Shown here: in pieces, positions 22,145-31,917 of the stretch
Layout: every line of letters begins with the position of its first letter
Position numbering within the stretch: the stretch's first letter is position 1
Assembly (NCBI GenBank): GCA_021208565.1
Contig: JAJOJN010000095.1
Location: forward strand, 1 to 47,486
From: Nitrincola sp.
Lineage (GTDB): Bacteria; Pseudomonadota; Gammaproteobacteria; Pseudomonadales; Balneatricaceae
Length of the DNA: 47,486 nucleotides
Reading direction: 5' to 3'
Program-made: the position numbers and the translations under genes
The notes under the pieces: model-generated
The model's database searches: none
What the model saw: the letters and a program-made list of their open reading frames with translations, nothing else
Told to the model about the DNA's origin: nothing

Positions 22145-24097
22145 ATGAGTGATGCAAATATTTTTCCGGTGAATCCAGAATTTGCGGCAAAAGCACATAT
22201 CGATAACGCAAAGTATCTGGAGATGTACGAGCAATCCGTTAAAGATCCGGACGCTTTTTGGGGTGAGCAAGGCAAGCGTCTTGACTGGATCAAGCCTTAC
22301 ACCAAAGTTAAAAACACCACGTTCGACCCGCACAATGTTTCTATCAAGTGGTACGAAGACGGCACTCTTAACGTGTCCGCTAACTGTTTAGATCGTCATC
22401 TCGCGACGCGTGGTGACCAAGTTGCAATCATCTGGGAAGGCGATAACCCAGAAGAAGATGAGAAAATTACCTACCGTGATCTGCATGAGCGAGTGTGCCG
22501 TTTTGCCAATGCATTAAAAGCGCAAGGCATCGGTAAGGGTGATGTGGTCACACTTTATCTTCCAATGATTCCTGAGGCCGCTGTAGCGATGCTGGCCTGT
22601 ACTCGTATCGGTGCGATTCACTCGATCGTGTTTGGCGGTTTCTCTCCAGAAGCCCTAGCTAGCCGTGTTATCGGTGCTAAGTCTAAGTTAGTGGTTACCT
22701 CTAACTACTCTCTGCGTGGTGGCAAACAAGTTCCACTAAAAGCAAATGTCGATGAGGCGATTGATGAGCATGGCGCAGCTGAGTTCGTAAAATCGGTCAT
22801 CACCGTGCAACGCACCACTAAAGATGTTGCTTGGCACGCTGATCGTGACGTGTGGTACCACGAAGTGGTTGCAGCAGCATCTCCTGAGTGCCCAGTTGAA
22901 GAGATGAACGCCGAAGATCCGATGTTTATTCTTTACACCTCTGGTTCAACGGGTCAGCCTAAAGGTCTACAGCACACCACGGGTGGCTATTTAGTTTATG
23001 CGTCCATGACGCATGAGCTGATTTTTGACTACAAACCAGGTGATATCTACTGGTGTACTGCGGACGTAGGTTGGGTTACAGGACACAGTTATATCGTCTA
23101 CGGCCCATTAGCCAATGGCGCGACTACCTTGATGTTTGAAGGGGTGCCTAGCTACCCAGATAACAGCCGTTTTGGTCGCGTGATCGAAAAGCACAAGGTT
23201 AATCAGTTCTATACCGCTCCAACGGCGATTCGTGCACTCATGCAGCAAGGTGAAGACGTATTGGGTGATTCTGATCTGTCGAGCTTGAAGCTATTGGGTT
23301 CCGTGGGTGAGCCAATCAACCCAGAAGCTTGGACTTGGTACCATCGTATCTTTGGTAAAGGCAAGTGCCCAATCGTGGATACTTGGTGGCAGACTGAAAC
23401 TGGCGGCATCATGATTGTTCCACTACCGGGTGCAACCGATCTGAAACCAGGTTCTGCGACACGTCCTTTCTTCGGTGTTCAACCAATGCTGCTGGACAAT
23501 GAGGGTAATCCAGTCGAGGGTGCTGGTGAAGGTAACTTGGTTATTGCAGATTCTTGGCCGGGTCAAAGCCGTACTATTTTCGGCGACCATGAGCGTTTCG
23601 TGCAAACCTATTTCTCTGGCTTCAAAGGCTACTACACGACTGGTGATGGTGCTCGTCGTGATGAGGACGGCTTCTATTGGATTACGGGTCGTGTTGATGA
23701 TGTTATCAACGTATCCGGTCACCGTATGGGAACCGCTGAAGTCGAGTCAGCGTTAGTGGCTCACCCTGCAGTTGCTGAAGCGGCGGTAGTGGGTTACCCA
23801 CATGATCTGAAAGGTCAGGGTATCTACGTTTATGTAACCCTGAAAACGGGTTATGAGCAATCTGATGAGCTAATGAAAGAGTTGCGTAACTGGGTTCGTT
23901 CTGAAATTGGACCTATCGCATCGCCTGACTTGATTCAATTCGCTCCGGGTATGCCTAAGACGCGTTCAGGTAAAATCATGCGCCGTATTCTGCGTAAGAT
24001 TGCAGAAGACGACTTTAGTGCATTGGGTGATACTTCAACACTGGCTGACCCATCGGTGGTTGATGATCTGATTGAGCACCGCCTAAACCGTAAATAA
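22145..24097 (+). CDS. acs: Acetyl-CoA synthetase
   Basis: AMP-forming enzyme that turns acetate, ATP and CoA into acetyl-CoA. It has 650 residues, full length. The adenylate-forming P-loop reads [11 protein letters not shown]; the acetate-pocket region reads [13 protein letters not shown] and WWQTETGG; the [15 protein letters not shown] hinge region and the C-terminal PKTRSGK contain the catalytic Lys610, which is the site of acetylation by Pat-type enzymes. The following crbR and crbS match the two-component system that activates acs in Vibrio and Pseudomonas, so growth-phase control of the acetate switch is inferred. It ends with a strong terminator. Confidence 0.97.
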   Translation: MSDANIFPVNPEFAAKAHIDNAKYLEMYEQSVKDPDAFWGEQGKRLDWIKPYTKVKNTTFDPHNVSIKWYEDGTLNVSANCLDRHLATRGDQVAIIWEGDNPEEDEKITYRDLHERVCRFANALKAQGIGKGDVVTLYLPMIPEAAVAMLACTRIGAIHSIVFGGFSPEALASRVIGAKSKLVVTSNYSLRGGKQVPLKANVDEAIDEHGAAEFVKSVITVQRTTKDVAWHADRDVWYHEVVAAASPECPVEEMNAEDPMFILYTSGSTGQPKGLQHTTGGYLVYASMTHELIFDYKPGDIYWCTADVGWVTGHSYIVYGPLANGATTLMFEGVPSYPDNSRFGRVIEKHKVNQFYTAPTAIRALMQQGEDVLGDSDLSSLKLLGSVGEPINPEAWTWYHRIFGKGKCPIVDTWWQTETGGIMIVPLPGATDLKPGSATRPFFGVQPMLLDNEGNPVEGAGEGNLVIADSWPGQSRTIFGDHERFVQTYFSGFKGYYTTGDGARRDEDGFYWITGRVDDVINVSGHRMGTAEVESALVAHPAVAEAAVVGYPHDLKGQGIYVYVTLKTGYEQSDELMKELRNWVRSEIGPIASPDLIQFAPGMPKTRSGKIMRRILRKIAEDDFSALGDTSTLADPSVVDDLIEHRLNRK

Positions 24098-24121
24098 AGC
24101 TAAAAATTAGCTACTTTTAAC

Positions 24122-24159
24122 AAAAACTCCTCTCTGGTTCGCATCAGAGGGGAGTTTTG
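24122..24159 (+). terminator. Rho-independent terminator after acs
   Basis: A 14-bp stem AAAACTCCTCTCTG / CAGAGGGGAGTTTT (one G-T pair) with an 8-base loop and T-rich 3' flank lies about 25 bases past the acs stop. It separates acs from crbR. Confidence 0.8.
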
Positions 24160-24218
24160 CTTTTAAAGAGATGCTATGATGCTATTCAGAATTAGAGTCG
24201 TTGGGGGAGAGAGACACG

Positions 24219-24882
24219 ATGCAACTGGCACAAAAGGTTATTATTGCAGATGATCATCCACTGTTTCGTGCAGCGCTCAAGCAGGCTGTTACGCAAGCGG
24301 TTCCTGGTGTTGAAGTCGTGGAAGCAGATTCATTAACAGCGGTGCAGGGTGCAGCGGAACAGCATGCTGATGCTGACTTAATTCTTTTAGATATCCATAT
24401 GCCGGGTGCACAGGGTTTCTCGGGATTGGTTTTTTTTACGGGGTCAACATCCTTCAATTCCAGTCATAGTGGTTTCTGGTAGTGAAGAAATTCATGTCAT
24501 GAAACGGGCAATGGATTATGGTGCCTCAGGTTTTATTCCTAAGTCAGCGCCACTAGAAACAATCGCAGAAGCCATCTCTCAAGTGCTGCAAGGTGAAGAG
24601 TGGTTGCCTGAGGACATCAGCGATAGCATGGACGAGTTGCCTGAAGAGGACTATAACTTTGCGGCAGCGATTGCTTCTCTAACACCTCAGCAATTTCGTG
24701 TACTGACGATGCTGACGGAAGGTCTACTGAACAAGCAGATCGCTTATGAGTTAAATGTTTCCGAAGCAACTATCAAAGCGCATGTGACAGCCATTCTGCG
24801 TAAGTTAGGTGTTCACAGCCGTACTCAGGCGGTCATCGCTGCTCAGCGTCTAGGTGTCGAGCCTCCTAAGGCTGATATCTAA
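24219..24882 (+). CDS. crbR: LuxR-type response regulator CrbR/ErdR (one-base frameshift)
   Basis: Response regulator expected to activate acs and acetate/ethanol-related genes. The ATG at 24219 has GGGGGAG upstream. The receiver has ADDHPLFR and Asp58 in LLDIHMPG. The C-terminal LuxR helix-turn-helix reads LTPQQFRVLTMLTEGLLNKQ and VSEATIKAHVTAILRKLG. The frame breaks at the T8 run 24430-24437; removing one T joins GFSGLVF to LRGQHPSIPVIVVSGS and gives 220 residues. Between acs and the sensor crbS, it matches the acs-crbR-crbS grouping. The CrbR name is inferred from domain type and context together. Confidence 0.85.
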
Positions 24883-24893
24883 ACGAACTTGTT

Positions 24894-24926
24894 GATTAGC
24901 TTTTAAGGAACGCTTAAAAGCTAATC
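24894..24926. repeat. Perfect 14-bp inverted repeat between crbR and crbS
   Basis: GATTAGCTTTTAAG and CTTAAAAGCTAATC flank a 5-base loop. It sits between the 3' ends of two convergent genes, so it can serve either strand. No long T run follows, so it is either a bidirectional terminator of weak type or an mRNA-end hairpin. Confidence 0.6.
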
Positions 24927-24976
24927 TCATGACATTTCTCAGTGACTGCTTTTTCAAGCATATTTTCCGCTATCGA

Positions 24977-27900
24977 CTACTCTCTTGCTTGAGCAATCAT
25001 CTTATTAATCATGGCTCTCAATGCGGCGGGGCGTATCGGTTTAGTGAGCAGTTGAGCACCTGCTGTTTCTATCTCCTCTTTGACCTCGTCTGTTCTATCG
25101 GCGGTGATCACTATCGCAGGCACCGCTTGGCGCCAAAGCGGTTTTAGTTGAGCGAGTGCCATGATACCGGTATGGACATCACTCAATGGTAGTCGGCCAA
25201 GATGATATCAGGGGTAAAGCTTTGCTGGCGTATCTTGCTTTCCGCTTCATCAGCACTTAATGCGGTGAGTACTTCGCAAGACCAGCCTTTCAGAAGTGCC
25301 TGCATCCCTTCAAGAATTTTAGGCTCATTGTCGATGACCAGCACATGGATGCCGTTCAATCCTTTGCTGCGAATCCAGCCACGTTGCTCAGGGCGGTCTT
25401 TAATTGCGAGATTGGGATCACCTAAAGGCACGGTGACGCTGAAAACAGATCCTTGACCTTGCCAGGATCGAACGGCAATCGGATGGTTGAGCATTCGAGC
25501 AATACGTTCGGTAATGGACAAGCCGAGTCCAAGCCCTTTTACCTGACTATGACGAGGGTTATCGATGCGCTTAAACTCTTCAAATACTTCTTTAAGCTTG
25601 TTTTCTGGAATACCTACGCCTGTATCCCAGACTTCTAGGCGCAGTGAGTTGCCTATGAGTCGTGCACCTAACAAAACCTTGCCTTCCTGAGTGTAGCGCA
25701 TCGCATTAGAGAGGAAGTTTTGTAAGATTCTTCTCAGTAACGTAGGGTCAGAGTAAATGACGCGTTTCGATTTAACGTGACGGTAATTAATGTTTTTCTC
25801 GGCAGCCAAGGCACTAAATTCTGTAGAGAGATTACTTATTAGGTTTTCCAATGAAAAATGCCTTGGATTAGCCTCTAGGGCGCCCGCATCTAATTTTGAA
25901 ATGTCTAGGATGGTGGTTATGAGCTCTTCAGCAGCTTTTAGTGAGCCATCAAGGTTTTGCACCAGTTGATTCACCTCAGGTTCATAGCTCTGTTGTGCAA
26001 GAGCTGAGGTGAACAATCGAGCCGCATTCAAAGGTTGCAGTAAGTCATGGCTTGCCGCCGCTAGGAATCGGGTTTTACCTAGGTTAGCCGCTTCCGCTTC
26101 TGACTTGGCTTGGCGTAGTTCGTCCTCCATCAGGGCGCGGATAGTATTTTCTTTGCGCAGATCCTTGTTGGCGACAGAAAGGGCTAAGGTGCGTTCCCTG
26201 ACCCGATTTTCGAGGTTTTCGTTGTTTTCTTGCAGGGCAATTTCGGCATGACGGCGTTCGGTAATATCTTGATAAAGGGTGAAATAACCTAAAAGATCAC
26301 CGTGCTCGCCTCGGTGAGGTATATAGGTAACCTCAGCAAAGCGGATCGAGCCATCGGCGGTTGGCAGTTTCGTCTCAAAGCGTTGGCGCTCACCGGCCAG
26401 TGCACGGTCGATATAACTCCTACGCAACTCATACTCTTCGGGTGGTAAAACCTGGTAGCAGGGTACCCCTGCAATATGATGTCGATCGATACCAAACACA
26501 TCGGCATAGGCTTTGTTGACAAAGAGATAGCGAAGTTGCGGGTCCAGATAAGCGATCAAAACAGGTACGTTATCGGTATAGACACGAATATTGCGCTCAC
26601 TTTCACGTAACGCCTCTTCAATCCGCTTGTGTTCCGTGATGTCCATATAAGTGTTGACATAGCCACCATTGGGCATAGGGTTGCCACGAATGGACAGTAC
26701 CGTGCCATCGGGCCTCAACCGCTCATAGGAGTGCGGTTCTCTATCTTGAAGTAAACGTAATCTTTTTTGTACGTGAACTTCAATATCGCCGCCGCCATAC
26801 TCTCCGCGGATGGCGTTATGTCGAAAAATGTCGATGATTGGGCGACCAATACAGACCAGGCCATCAGGGTAATCGAACATTCGGATATACTGTTTGTTCC
26901 ATGCCACTAAACGAAGATGTTGATCGACCACACTGATGCCCATGCCGATGTTTTCAATCGTCGATTGCAGCAGTGAACGGTTGAATCTCAGGGCTTGAGA
27001 GGCTTCGTCAACAATCGCAACTACATCACCTATCTGCATCTCTTTGCCACGTAGGGAAGAATCCATCACGATTCGAGCAGAGGATGAGCCAATAACACCT
27101 GCGAGTAAGCGTTCAGTGTATTGAATGAGCTCTGGTGTGGCTTGATCACCACTAAGTGGATAGGACTCCCCTCGTTGAAGCGAAAAGCCTGTAAAGGCGT
27201 GCTCAGTCCTTTGAGGGCCTAAAAAACGCTCGGTTAAGGTTTGTAGATCACCCACGGTAACCTGTCCTAAAAGACGCGATTGATCAGAGAGGTCTTTATT
27301 ATAAACATTGATAAATGCACTGGCTTGGATGCGGTCAACCAAGCGAACTTTGGATAAGCGTGAGACCAAGATATAAAGCAATATGTTAAGACTAAGGCTC
27401 CAAAAGACACCGTGCGTTAAAGGGTCCATCCCTTGAATGCCGAAAAGCGCCGTAGGTTGTAACCAGTCAGCGGTATTTAATGTCGGTGGGATGAACAGAT
27501 CAAAAGACTCTGGAATGACATTGGCGGCACGCATAGTGGGAAGAACGAGGGTGTAGCACCATAGCAGCACCCCGGCACTTAAGCCTGCAAGAACGCCATA
27601 TCGATTGCCTTCTTTCCAGTAGATGCCGCCGACAATTGCGGGAAGAAATTGAATGGCGGCCACAAAAGCGAGCAAGCCAAGGATGCCAGGGGGCCATGAT
27701 CGCCAAAGACGCGATAATAGAAGTAAGCGAATAGCATGAGTGCCAGAATGGTGATGCGTCGAACTCTAAGTAACAGAGCACCAAGGTCTTTCGATTGTGA
27801 AAGTTTAAGCCAGCGAATACGCAGTAACATCGGCATGACGATGTCATTACACACCATGGTGGATAGTGCAATACTGGCGACAATAACCATACTCGTTGCC

Positions 27901-28922
27901 GCTGAAAGCCCGCCAATGAAAGCAAAAATAGTCAAGTATTCCCAGCCAGCAACGCTGGGAAGCATCAGCACATAAACATCGGCATCAACATTGCTGCCAG
28001 CGAAAATATCCAGTCCGGAGACTGCAATTGGAAGCACAAATAATCCCAATAAAATGAGATAAGCAGGGAAGAGCCAGCGAGCTGTTAACAGACTTCTTGG
28101 ATTAGTGTTTTCAACCACCGTGACATGAAACTGACGAGGCAAGCAGATAATGGCCGCACAGGCTAAGATCGTCTCGGTTAAGAAGCTACCTCCAAAAGGA
28201 GACTGGAAATTAGGGTTAAACTGTAGTTGTTCAGAAACGGCTGAAATCATGTTAGTGGGGCCCTCAAAGAGGTAGAAGACCACAAAAAAACCTACCGCTA
28301 AAAAGGCGGTTAATTTAACGACCGACTCGAAAGCTACCGCGAGTACTAGTCCCGGATGATGTTCGGTGGCATCAATATGACGAGTGCCAAACAAAATACT
28401 GAATACAGCCATTAAAACCGTGACGAAAAGTGCTGTGTCGCTACCTTTGCTCAGGGCATCCGTGGCTCCCGGTGCAATCGCGTTATAACTGATTGCAACC
28501 GCTTTTAACTGTAAAGCGATATAGGGAATGGTGCCTAAAACGGCGATGACGGTAACCATGACCGCGAGGCTTTGGCTTTTGCCATAACGAGAGGAAATGA
28601 AATCAGCAATGGTAGTGATGTTTTGTTGTTTGCTGACAAGGATGATTTTTTCGATCATACGCCAGCCAAGCAAGAACACAATGACCGGCCCGACATAGGT
28701 GGCCATAAATTCCCAGCCTGTCGTCGAGGCGCGTCCAACTGCACCATAGAAGGTCCATGACGAGCAGTAAACTGCCAGAGACAAAGAATAAATTAAGGGG
28801 TGGTTAGCCCAGCGCTGTCCTTTAGCTGTTTTGTCGCCGTAATAAGCGATAGCAAAAAGTAAAAGGAGATAAGCGATTGAAATCAGTATAATGATCCAGC
28901 CGGACAGCATCGAAGTTCCCAT
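24977..28922 (-). CDS. crbS: SLC5-fused hybrid sensor kinase CrbS (two frameshifts)
   Basis: Membrane sensor kinase of about 1315 residues. Order: an SLC5/PutP-like sodium:solute symporter domain with some 13 helices (about 1-510; SSWTFYGAVGRAS, GGLSAATSMVIVAS), a STAC-like linker, two PAS domains (GMGISVVDQ..., VPVLIAYLD...), a coiled coil, HisKA with SHDLLQPLNAARLF, HATPase (NFLSNAMRYT, GLGLGLSI) and a receiver domain. Breaks: GG/CC at 27677-27678 needs one G on the coding strand (joins PLASLG to LLAFVAAIQF); 25185-25186 needs one T (joins ILADYH to LSDVHTG). The receiver has Asp in ADYHLSD and KPIRPAAL. In relatives CrbS signals to CrbR to switch acs on. The start could also be ATG 28910. 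Confidence 0.88.
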
Positions 28923-29201
28923 TCTGTAAGCAATTGCCTTTAGTGTACCTCTTGTAAGGCGTTTAGGCAGTAGAAATCCAGGATTCTTGTTAGACTATTG
29001 TCCTGTAATACTTATTGCGTATCGGTCATTATTCTTGGGTTTTTGTTATCTAACTATTTGAATTTATGAGATATAAATGTTTCTGGATGTTTGAAATGCC
29101 GATAAATCATACTAAAGTCGGGGCTTTTAATAGACTGATTTATTTAGCAAGATTAACTCGGAATTTTCTCAACTCCAATAACAACAAATCGGAGAACGAC
29201 A
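28923..29201. promoter_or_regulatory. Divergent control region of crbS and the symporter operon
   Basis: A 279-base A/T-rich gap between divergent genes must hold promoters for both. I find no -24/-12 element and no convincing -35/-10 pair. GGAG lies before the ATG at 29202. A CrbR binding site would be expected here, but I do not know a reliable motif for it. Confidence 0.4.
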
Positions 29202-29460
29202 ATGGCAGATGATAAAGCAAATGCTGCTGCGTACTGGAAGGCGACGTCGCCTGATCACATGGAGCCTAGTTGTCTGGGCTTTAGTTTCATATGGCTTCGC
29301 CATGCTCTTACGACCCATGCTAGCTGGAATCTCTATTGGCGGAACAGACTTAGGTTTCTGGTTCGCTCAACAGGGTTCTATTCTGGTCTTTATGGCTATC
29401 ATTTTCCACTATGCGTGGAGACTGAACAAGCTCGATAAAGAATTTGGTGTCGAGGAGTAA
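29202..29460 (+). CDS. DUF4212 small symporter subunit (frameshifted)
   Basis: About 85 residues with two membrane helices (TWSLVVWALVSYGFAMLL and GSILVFMAIIFHYAWRL), the putative small subunit that accompanies VC_2705-type sodium:solute symporters. The N-terminal part MADDKANAAAYWKA is in one frame and RLITWSLVVW onwards in another. The break lies in the 12-base palindrome GGCGACGTCGCC (29239-29250): removing one base, or adding two (giving YWKANRRLITW), restores the family sequence. The stop is five bases before the symporter ATG, so the two are coupled. Confidence 0.85.
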
Positions 29461-29465
29461 TCAGC

Positions 29466-31235
29466 ATGAGTCAATTTGCAATCAACCTGATATTTGTGGG
29501 CGCTTCCTTCGCTCTCTATATCGGTATCGCTATCTGGGCACGTGCCGGATCGACTAAGGAATTTTACGTTGCTGGCGGCGGTGTAAACCCCATCACTAAC
29601 GGTATGGCTACCGCTGCTGACTGGATGTCAGCTGCATCTTTCATCTCGATGGCGGGTTTGATCGCTGCAGGTGGTTATGCTAACTCTACCTTCCTCATGG
29701 GTTGGACGGGTGGTTATGTGCTTCTAGCAATGTTGCTAGCACCTTACCTACGTAAGTTTGGTAAGTTCACAGTGCCTGACTTTATCGGTGACCGTTTCTA
29801 CAGCCGTGGTGCTCGTTTAACAGCTGTTGTCTGTTTGATCATCATGTCGGTAACTTATGTTATCGGTCAGATGACAGGTGCGGGTGTGGCTTTCTCTCGT
29901 TTCCTAGAGGTTAGCTCTGCTGCGGGTATCTGGATTGCGGCGGCTATCGTGTTCTTATACGCGGTATTCGGTGGTATGAAAGGTATCACTTACACTCAGG
30001 TGGCTCAGTACGTTGTATTGATCATCGCTTACACCATTCCTGCTGTGTTCATCTCACTACAATTGACCGGCAACCCAATCCCAATGTTTGGTATGTTCGG
30101 TACGCATGTTGAGTCTGGACAGCCTCTGTTGGCAACACTGGATGAAGTGGTTCGTGATCTTGGTTTCCGTGATTATACCGCTGACGTTGAGAACAAGCTG
30201 AACATGGTTCTGTTCACCCTATCTCTGATGATCGGTACTGCGGGTCTTCCACACGTTATCATTCGTTTCTTCACCGTGCCTAAGGTTGCTGATGCTCGTT
30301 GGTCAGCAGGTTGGACGCTAGTGTTCATCGCGCTGTTGTACTTGACTGCACCTGCTGTTGCTTCTATGGCTCGTTTGAACCTGATCACTACAATCTTCCC
30401 TGATGGTCCAAGTGCTCCTGCGCTGGCTTATGAAGATCGTCCTGACTGGGTTAAAACTTGGGAGCAAACAGGCCTGATTCGTTGGGAAGATAAGAACAAC
30501 GATGGTCGTATCCAGATGTACAATGATGCTAATGCTGCTTTCGCTCCGACTGCTGAAGCGCGTGGCTGGGCTGGAAACGAACTGACTGTAAACAATGATA
30601 TTCTTGTATTGGCGAACCCAGAGATCGCTAACCTACCAGGGTGGGTAATCGGTTTGATCGCTGCCGGTGGTATTGCGGCAGCTCTATCGACTGCTGCAGG
30701 TCTGTTGTTGGCAATTTCTTCCGCGATCAGTCATGACTTGATTAAGAAGATCATTAATCCAGGTATCAGTGAAAAAGGTGAGATGTTAGCAGCTCGTATC
30801 TCCATGGCGGGTGCGATCCTACTGGCAACCTATCTAGGCTTGAATCCACCCGGATTCGCGGCGCAGGTAGTGGCCTTGGCATTTGGTATTGCTGCAGCGT
30901 CGCTCTTCCCAGCGCTGATGATGGGTATCTTCTCTAAGCGTGTAAACGACAAGGGTGCGATTGCCGGTATGTTGGCAGGTTTGATTACAACTCTGTTGTA
31001 TATCTTCACCTACCTAGGCTGGTTCTTCATTCCTGGTACTAATATGCTTGCAAACACAGCTGATAACTGGTTGTTTGGTATCTCTCCTCTGTCCTTCGGT
31101 GCAGTGGGTGCGATGATCAACTTTGCAGTTGCCTATGCGGTATCTCTGTCAACTGAAGAGCCTCCACAAGAGATTCAGGATCTGGTTGAAAGTGTTCGTA
31201 CTCCAAAAGGTGCTGGCGCTGCGTTGGATCACTGA
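29466..31235 (+). CDS. actP: Sodium:solute symporter, ActP / VC_2705 type
   Basis: A 589-residue inner-membrane symporter of the SLC5 family, with acetate or another short carboxylate the likely substrate. The family signature is visible: STKEFYVAGGGVNP, ATAADWMSAASFISMAG (helix 1 sodium-site region), GGMKGITYTQV, and ALSTAAGLLLAISSAISHDL (helix 8). A long soluble loop lies at about residues 310-395 and includes an EF-hand-like stretch DKNNDGRIQMYN (342-353). It is cotranscribed with the DUF4212 gene and flanked by crbS and a terminator. Substrate assignment rests on context (acs, crbSR); the symbol actP is by similarity and not proven. Confidence 0.88.
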   Translation: MSQFAINLIFVGASFALYIGIAIWARAGSTKEFYVAGGGVNPITNGMATAADWMSAASFISMAGLIAAGGYANSTFLMGWTGGYVLLAMLLAPYLRKFGKFTVPDFIGDRFYSRGARLTAVVCLIIMSVTYVIGQMTGAGVAFSRFLEVSSAAGIWIAAAIVFLYAVFGGMKGITYTQVAQYVVLIIAYTIPAVFISLQLTGNPIPMFGMFGTHVESGQPLLATLDEVVRDLGFRDYTADVENKLNMVLFTLSLMIGTAGLPHVIIRFFTVPKVADARWSAGWTLVFIALLYLTAPAVASMARLNLITTIFPDGPSAPALAYEDRPDWVKTWEQTGLIRWEDKNNDGRIQMYNDANAAFAPTAEARGWAGNELTVNNDILVLANPEIANLPGWVIGLIAAGGIAAALSTAAGLLLAISSAISHDLIKKIINPGISEKGEMLAARISMAGAILLATYLGLNPPGFAAQVVALAFGIAAASLFPALMMGIFSKRVNDKGAIAGMLAGLITTLLYIFTYLGWFFIPGTNMLANTADNWLFGISPLSFGAVGAMINFAVAYAVSLSTEEPPQEIQDLVESVRTPKGAGAALDH

Positions 31236-31283
31236 TCATAATAGACCCTAAGAACAGCTTAGGCTGGCATTAAGGTCAACGAA

Positions 31284-31313
31284 AGGGCCTCCTATGGGAG
31301 GCCCTCTTTATTT
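31284..31313 (+). terminator. Rho-independent terminator after the symporter
   Basis: Nine-bp stem AGGGCCTCC / GGAGGCCCT with loop TATG and a following T-rich stretch, 48 bases past the actP stop and 14 before the next gene. Confidence 0.85.
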
Positions 31314-31327
31314 CGGGAAAGTAGAGA

Positions 31328-31834
31328 ATGATTTGGACGATAATTGCTATCGTATTTTCAGGGTTGGGCGCTGCGGGTGTCGCACTCATTTTGCGTAAAA
31401 TAACGCGTAACAAATTGCCCAAGTGGATAATTCCAGTGTTTGCCGGTATGGGAATGTTGGGTTATCAGATCTCTTATGAATACTCTTGGTTTGAGCATCA
31501 GGAAGCTCGTCAGCCTGAAGCGGCTGTTGTCGTTTCTACAGAGACAGGACAGGTTTTCTGGCGTCCATGGACTTATCATTTTCCTATGATCATTGCATTT
31601 ACAGTGATCGATACAGCGAATATGATCAAAACGGAAGTCGATGGCCAACATCTTGTTGAGTTTATATTGTATCGTTTTGAAAAACAGCATATTGATCTGG
31701 TAAGCCATCAGGCCTATTTGCTGAACTGTACAACTGCTGAAATGCTGCCTTTAGATCAACAACGGCAACCTATCATCACGCAATTTCGTAAACTTGATGT
31801 GGATGAAAAGTTATACCTGACGGCATGTCGATAA
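31328..31834 (+). CDS. Unrecognised membrane-anchored protein
   Basis: A 168-residue protein I do not recognise. It has a first hydrophobic helix (WTIIAIVFSGLGAAGVALIL, residues 3-22), a basic linker (RKITRNKLPK), a second helix (IIPVFAGMGMLGYQISY) and then a soluble domain of about 115 residues with a YSWFEHQEAR start and a Cys in YLLNCTT. The topology suggests that the soluble part faces the cytoplasm or periplasm on one side, with both helices at the N-terminus. The ATG at 31328 follows GGGAAAGTAGAGA, a fair Shine-Dalgarno. It sits between two symporter genes, so a role with them is plausible but unproven. Confidence 0.7.
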   Translation: MIWTIIAIVFSGLGAAGVALILRKITRNKLPKWIIPVFAGMGMLGYQISYEYSWFEHQEARQPEAAVVVSTETGQVFWRPWTYHFPMIIAFTVIDTANMIKTEVDGQHLVEFILYRFEKQHIDLVSHQAYLLNCTTAEMLPLDQQRQPIITQFRKLDVDEKLYLTACR

Positions 31835-31917
31835 AAAAATTACTGAATGCTTAGTTGGCCTAGTACTGTCTGGAGAAGAAGCAGCTTCTACTAGGTCAGA
31901 TCTAAAAAGGTGATCCG

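Noticed and set aside
25202-26251. Plus-strand frames opposite crbS
   Set aside because: They have no recognisable domain, no Shine-Dalgarno that stands out, and lie wholly inside the conserved kinase and receiver coding region.
29239-29250. 12-base palindrome GGCGACGTCGCC as an operator in the DUF4212 gene
   Set aside because: It lies inside a coding region exactly at a frame break. It is more likely the result of lost or miscalled bases in a GC-rich spot than a binding site.
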